Below are positions 59,901-64,000 of a DNA stretch of 64,000 nucleotides, piece after piece. Position numbers and translations under genes: made by a program. The notes under the pieces were generated by a model that worked only from the letters and a program-made list of their open reading frames with translations, was not told where the DNA came from and did not search any database. This stretch comes from Monosporascus cannonballus (lineage: Eukaryota; Ascomycota; Sordariomycetes; Xylariales), in assembly GCA_004154925.1 (NCBI GenBank), contig QJNS01000008.1, positions 590,207 through 654,206 on the forward strand, written 5' to 3'. Position 1 is the first letter of the stretch. Every line of letters starts with the position of its first letter.

Positions 59901-62900
59901 TGTTCATCCCGGATATATATTAAAGGAAGGTTCCTGGAGCTTCAGGACAGTGCCGCGACTATCGGGAAAGAGGTGTCAAGCGAAACATGAGACGTGAGAA
60001 ACTTGGCGTGGAGACTCACAATGCAACGCGCTTGTGATTCTTGAAAGTACGCTCTTGCGGTTTTCGACAATCTGTCTAAAAGGCTGGGTGAGCATACGGT
60101 AATCCCCTAGGAAGCCTTCACTGTGCTCCAACGTGTTGTGCTGCTGGGATTCAGGGGCGAACTAGCTTCTTGCTGTATATACAACTTTCAATTTCCGCTA
60201 GCTGCACAACTCGCCGCGAACTAGAATCTCTTCAAACTAGACGTAGAGAGGCTTACCGTTCCATGAAATGACCTAGAACCTGGCCTCCCTTGACGATATC
60301 AGGGACACCGCTCGGGATATTGTCAGTGTTTAAGAAGTACCTTACTAAGGAGTGGCGCTCGAATAGCATGTCCAGGTTGGACTTCAAAGGAACATAAAGC
60401 TGAGGAACTCAGGACCCACGATATCCTTGATCCCCCTTTATAATTTCGCTTGTCGAGCTCTCGGGATGATGGATAATTGGGAGTTATCCTGCCTGAGGTC
60501 CGGATGAGAGCATGATGGGTTGGATACTTGAAAATTGAACTCATCGGGTACTATGAGATAACATCTTCTCGGCTCAGAATGAATAGGATGGGGGCGGAGT
60601 TATTAGCAAAAAAGGATGTTGAGGAGCTAATAGTGTTGGAAGAAGGGCTCTGGTGTGGCCTGGTCCTCATAACCATCAAAGCGGCCAAGGGCTCTACACG
60701 CACCTTCTAGTCCAGCCACCAAATCTTAATCGGATTTATTTGCCAAAAGCCCAGAGTACATGATGGCATCGTTCATGTCGCTGCTCACTGCAAACCCCTC
60801 TCCGCGCTCTGTCGGTTAAAATTGCGCGCTGCTTCTCTTAACCAGAATAGGGCAGACACGAGCTTTGCCAATGTGCGCCTAGCCAGGAGGAACTTGGCTG
60901 CTTAGCACACCCGCAAAGCCAGTGGAAAGAACTCAGCCGCTCTGCGGTTGAGGAGGAATGGGCACCTACTTCAAGTTCCACGGTAAGCCTCGTTCCCCCC
61001 TTTCCGTCGTCTCAGTCGCGTTCACCAGCGTAGGAACCCGCGGCCTTAGCTTATAGAACGGTGGATGATCATCGCCGTAGCAGTAAGTAAAGATGTTCTT
61101 CCCATATCTTACGACTCGTGTGACAAACCAGTCCTTAACTGGAAACGATAGCCGGTGGTTGCCTCGGGTTCGGCATCACCCCGAGTATGTTAAACCCGTA
61201 GGAGATGCGGACCCGCTGTTGTGTGTACGTCAACAGCACGAGAACAGCCGAACCGGGAGCTCAATCAAGAGTCCCTTGCGGACGTTGCTCGCCGCAAGCC
61301 CTGACAGACGACGTTCGAATACGTTCGCCGGGCCTATGGTTGGTTTCTCCGTGTCTGTTCGAGTACCGTAGTGGAAGCTTTCTCGTAATAGCATGCTTCC
61401 TAAGAGCGGAGAAAAACCGTGGGCTGGGGCTATTCGGCAGTGATGTCAAGGTGCGTTGGGGAGGAAGCCCAACCTAAGCAACATGGAGGGCGCGATGGCG
61501 TGACATGAAGTCGAAATTCAATCTGCCCAATCTCTTTCAACATGTTTCATTGCAAGCCAGGTCCCGACTTAATTGTAGCGACGTAGATGCGGGAAGATGG
61601 AGGCGCGGGGTCCCAGAGGTGGTGTAACGGAAAGACATGACAGCCCTGCTCATTCAGGAAGAAAGGAACACAGCCACAAACTGAAAGCTGAAATACTAAC
61701 CTGCATGGCAAAGAGAACCCAGCAGCCCCGGTCGAGGAGGTTCCGTGGTTCCACCTTCGAGTAATTTTGGCCGATGATGTCCCAAATGTAAATGTGAACT
61801 GCTCGCCATGCATCCTTCATATAAGGTCCCAAATGCGCCACGACGGCTCCACAGCTGCCACTGACGTTATCACCAGAGTACAGTAAGACGTGAGTATACT
61901 AGGGCCGCTTTTAGAAACGTGTGGCGTAGCTTTACATGTATCTGGTGATCACGGGGAGAGCTCTTTTGTAACACGTGAAACATATTATGGAACATATTTT
62001 AAGAAGGTACCGCATCCTCTTCCAACGCTCTTCTAGGGCGACCGCGGGTTGAGGGCCGTATGAGAATTTAGGGCCCGAAGTCTGCCTTGCAAAGGTAAAG
62101 TACTATGCTTCTCGAGACTAATGTAGTCCGTATGGGAAAAGAGCTAATAATACATCCATCCACTTGCGTTACTCCAACCAATCTATGACCGGTCCGGCAA
62201 AGAGAGGGAGAAGGGAAAATATAAAGAGAAAACAAAAGTAACCAATTAGAAGTCCAGAATAAGAAAGAGAGACAAAAGAAAACGAGGGATTGGCTGGGAT
62301 TCGTGATCCAGGAGAGGATCGGTGATCAACCCGGGGTCAGGGGCCGAGTCTCCTGCATACCCACTGCATCTCCCGTATGCATCAGGGGTTTTCACCAACC
62401 ATACTGCAGAACCTTTGTTCATCTGCCGAGATCGTTCCGTCAGCCCTACGGGTTTTCCGTAACATCCTACCATAATTCCCTTCTCCGCCCCTGTCGTTGA
62501 ATGGATGCTCACATGGGCGCTATTATTGACCGTCGTGGTGGGGTCCCGCAAACACTGGGCCTTTCAGTGACCATCGTTGGTAAAAGCATTCAAGCCAAGG
62601 TCCAGAGGCAGTGAATGTGCTAGTAATACTTTCGTTTAACCGCAGCCAAAGGTCATTTCCAGCTTTTGCTTTGTAGTCGAGTCCTGCAACGGTCCCCTCT
62701 GATTGGGAACGACATGTCGATCGGGCATATAATTATCTGACCAGCTGACGGCTGGCTCCTATGACGTCTCGTATCCCTGACCATTGGAGGCAGCTCTCGT
62801 AGCATAGATTAGAGCGAGTTGGGCAGCTATCCGCGTTTACTTCCTCGACCGCAATTGGGGCTGGTTGCGGGGTCCGGGAACCAATTAGGGATTCCAGACG

Positions 62901-62952
62901 GCACCCTCGATAAGCCCCTGGGTAGCCACCGTCTTAGGCTGCAAAGGCCGAA

Positions 62953-63615
62953 TTACAGCAGGCTGAGTTGCGCGGTACGCTGGAGCCATGTGCTCGCTCC
63001 CATATATGGCTGAGGTGATGGAGGAAGCGCTGACCTGGAAGGGGTAGCCCTCTTGGCTCGTAACGTCATTGTTGATATTTCAGCTCGTAGCACCGTGCCG
63101 CCGTCTACGTCATTGGGATATGCCGAGCAACCGTGCCTGATAGCACCTCTATTTGATCGACGAGGGCTAGGAGGGGGGGTGGGAACGTCCGGCCTGGGGC
63201 GTATCGGGCCCGGCCTTGGCCCTGGACTGGGTGGACTTGGGGGGTGGGGGCGTGACATGGACCTCCCACGAAGTGTCCAGACGGCCACCGAGTACGACAT
63301 AATAACGAGAACGTACGTGAAGGCATCTTCGTGCCTATAGGTAGTGATTGGCTGCCGCGGGCGCGGTGGTGGTGAAGGAACTGGCGGGTGCGGAGAGACC
63401 GGAGGCGGCCTCGGAGGGGGCCCGGGCGTTGGGGGTCGCGGCGGGTCCGGAAGCGAGGCGGGCTTCTCTAGAGAAGCGGAAAGATTATCCTGGTGGATTC
63501 TGAGCACCTTAAGGCTACTATCCTCGCAGAACTTCTCGTAGGCCCAGGGAAAGAACGAGCGGCCAGCATCACGATGTGGAAAAGGGGAATTGTGGAGAGA
63601 ATTGAGAAGTATCAT
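62953..63615 (-). CDS. Proline-rich hypothetical protein
   Basis: An ATG-initiated frame of 220 codons. The first 55 residues look like ordinary protein (SLHNSPFPHRDAGRSFFPWAYEKFCEDSSLK); then come two blocks of Pro/Arg/Ser-rich sequence (about 55–88 and 120–152) around a short hydrophobic stretch (YVLVIMSYSVAVW). A TATA-like TATATAAGG on the minus strand at about 63,752–63,760, some 140 bp upstream, supports transcription. A matching long frame on the opposite strand reflects the repetitive G/C composition, so coding is not proven. No family recognised. An intron may lie between the two proline blocks. Confidence 0.35.
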   Translation of the reverse strand: MILLNSLHNSPFPHRDAGRSFFPWAYEKFCEDSSLKVLRIHQDNLSASLEKPASLPDPPRPPTPGPPPRPPPVSPHPPVPSPPPRPRQPITTYRHEDAFTYVLVIMSYSVAVWTLRGRSMSRPHPPSPPSPGPRPGPIRPRPDVPTPPPSPRRSNRGAIRHGCSAYPNDVDGGTVLRAEISTMTLRAKRATPSRSALPPSPQPYMGASTWLQRTAQLSLL

Positions 63616-64000
63616 CGCGTAGGAGCTTAGGAGAATGGGAGGCTTGAGCTGAATATGCAGGTGGTTCGTGGATTAAGTCGTCTGTTGGTGTCGGGTGGTG
63701 TTTGATGTTGCCAGGGGATACCAACTACAGACTCTGAGCCAACCCAACTCGCCTTATATACTTCAGACAAACCCAACCAGAAGTCATCGTGGCAGGAGAG
63801 TGCATCATAGCGGCGTGGTATAGTAATGATGCAGGAGCCGTGAGAACGTCTCGTCTTGGGCCTCATCTCTTCTGCCTAACTCTGCGCCGAAATAGCCATA
63901 CTGAAGATGGAGCCATGCATACGGGAGTCATTCAAGAGCAGTATAGAGCACGGTCCGAACTTAGGACCAAAAACACACCACCGTGATGTCTATTTCAGCC
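63616..64000. other. Terminal flank
   Basis: Probable promoter of the proline-rich frame, with the TATA-like site near 63,755. Nothing else is supported up to the window edge. Confidence 0.45.

Larger units (their letters stand above)
56193..62952. other. Long gene-poor stretch
   Basis: Nearly 6.8 kb without a supported gene. It contains the dyads listed at 56723–56796, 56930–56965 and 56979–56998. An open minus-strand frame without a start (about 61,700–61,890) and a plus-strand one (57,696–58,058) are not convincing. Confidence 0.45.

Noticed and set aside
63053..63541. Gly-rich plus-strand frames opposite the proline-rich ORF
   Set aside because: Complement of proline/arginine codons; no ATG in good context and no upstream promoter signal.
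1..64000. CRISPR arrays, rRNA genes, bacterial-type operons
   Set aside because: No regularly spaced repeats and no rRNA-like sequence were seen; genes are spliced and eukaryotic.

Overview
The window looks like nuclear DNA of a filamentous ascomycete (Pezizomycotina, probably a Sordariomycete). Genes carry short GT–AG introns (about 50–190 bp, often with a CTAAC/CTGAC branch point), each has its own promoter, and there are no operons. Gene content is fungal: LaeA-like methyltransferase, ACS-family permease, CRH-type GH16 enzyme, mitochondrial methylcitrate-cycle enzymes, DUF4360 secreted protein. Repeat copies differ only by C>T/G>A transitions, as expected from repeat-induced point mutation (RIP). 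Exons were joined by hand by checking splice sites and reading phase.

Layout. 1–6 kb: a LaeA-like methyltransferase, then 3.5 kb without a clear gene. 6–10.1 kb: a GH105 unsaturated rhamnogalacturonyl hydrolase (−) and an ACS-family permease (+) diverging from a 1.1-kb promoter. 10.1–13.2 kb: a repeat-rich spacer with a TA-flanked foldback element (206-bp arms) and an AT-rich block. 13.3–18.9 kb: a copper amine oxidase and a ZIFL/YCR023C-like MFS transporter. 19–27.8 kb: mostly gene-poor, with a small three-exon gene of unknown function (21,975–22,744) and a decayed ACS permease pseudogene. 27.8–36.7 kb: a compact metabolic block holding a glutamine-synthetase-family ligase (−), an SDR (+), mitochondrial 2-methylisocitrate lyase (−) and 2-methylcitrate synthase (+). 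38.3–41.6 kb: a DUF4360 secreted protein and a disrupted aquaglyceroporin. 45–56.2 kb: three cell-wall enzymes, all on the minus strand (CRH-like GH16 transglycosylase, GT2 polysaccharide synthase, membrane-anchored GH16 glucanase). 56.2–64 kb: gene-poor, with clustered DNA dyads and a proline-rich ORF.

How the genes may work together. The lyase and the synthase are two of the three committed steps of the methylcitrate cycle, which removes propionyl-CoA in mitochondria, and they share one divergent promoter. The GH105 enzyme and the permease could form a small pectin-debris unit. The two GH16 enzymes and the GT2 synthase all act on cell-wall glucan, chitin or related polymer. The strongest structural features outside genes are the foldback element with its RIP-like sister sequences and the palindrome cluster near 56.7–57.0 kb.
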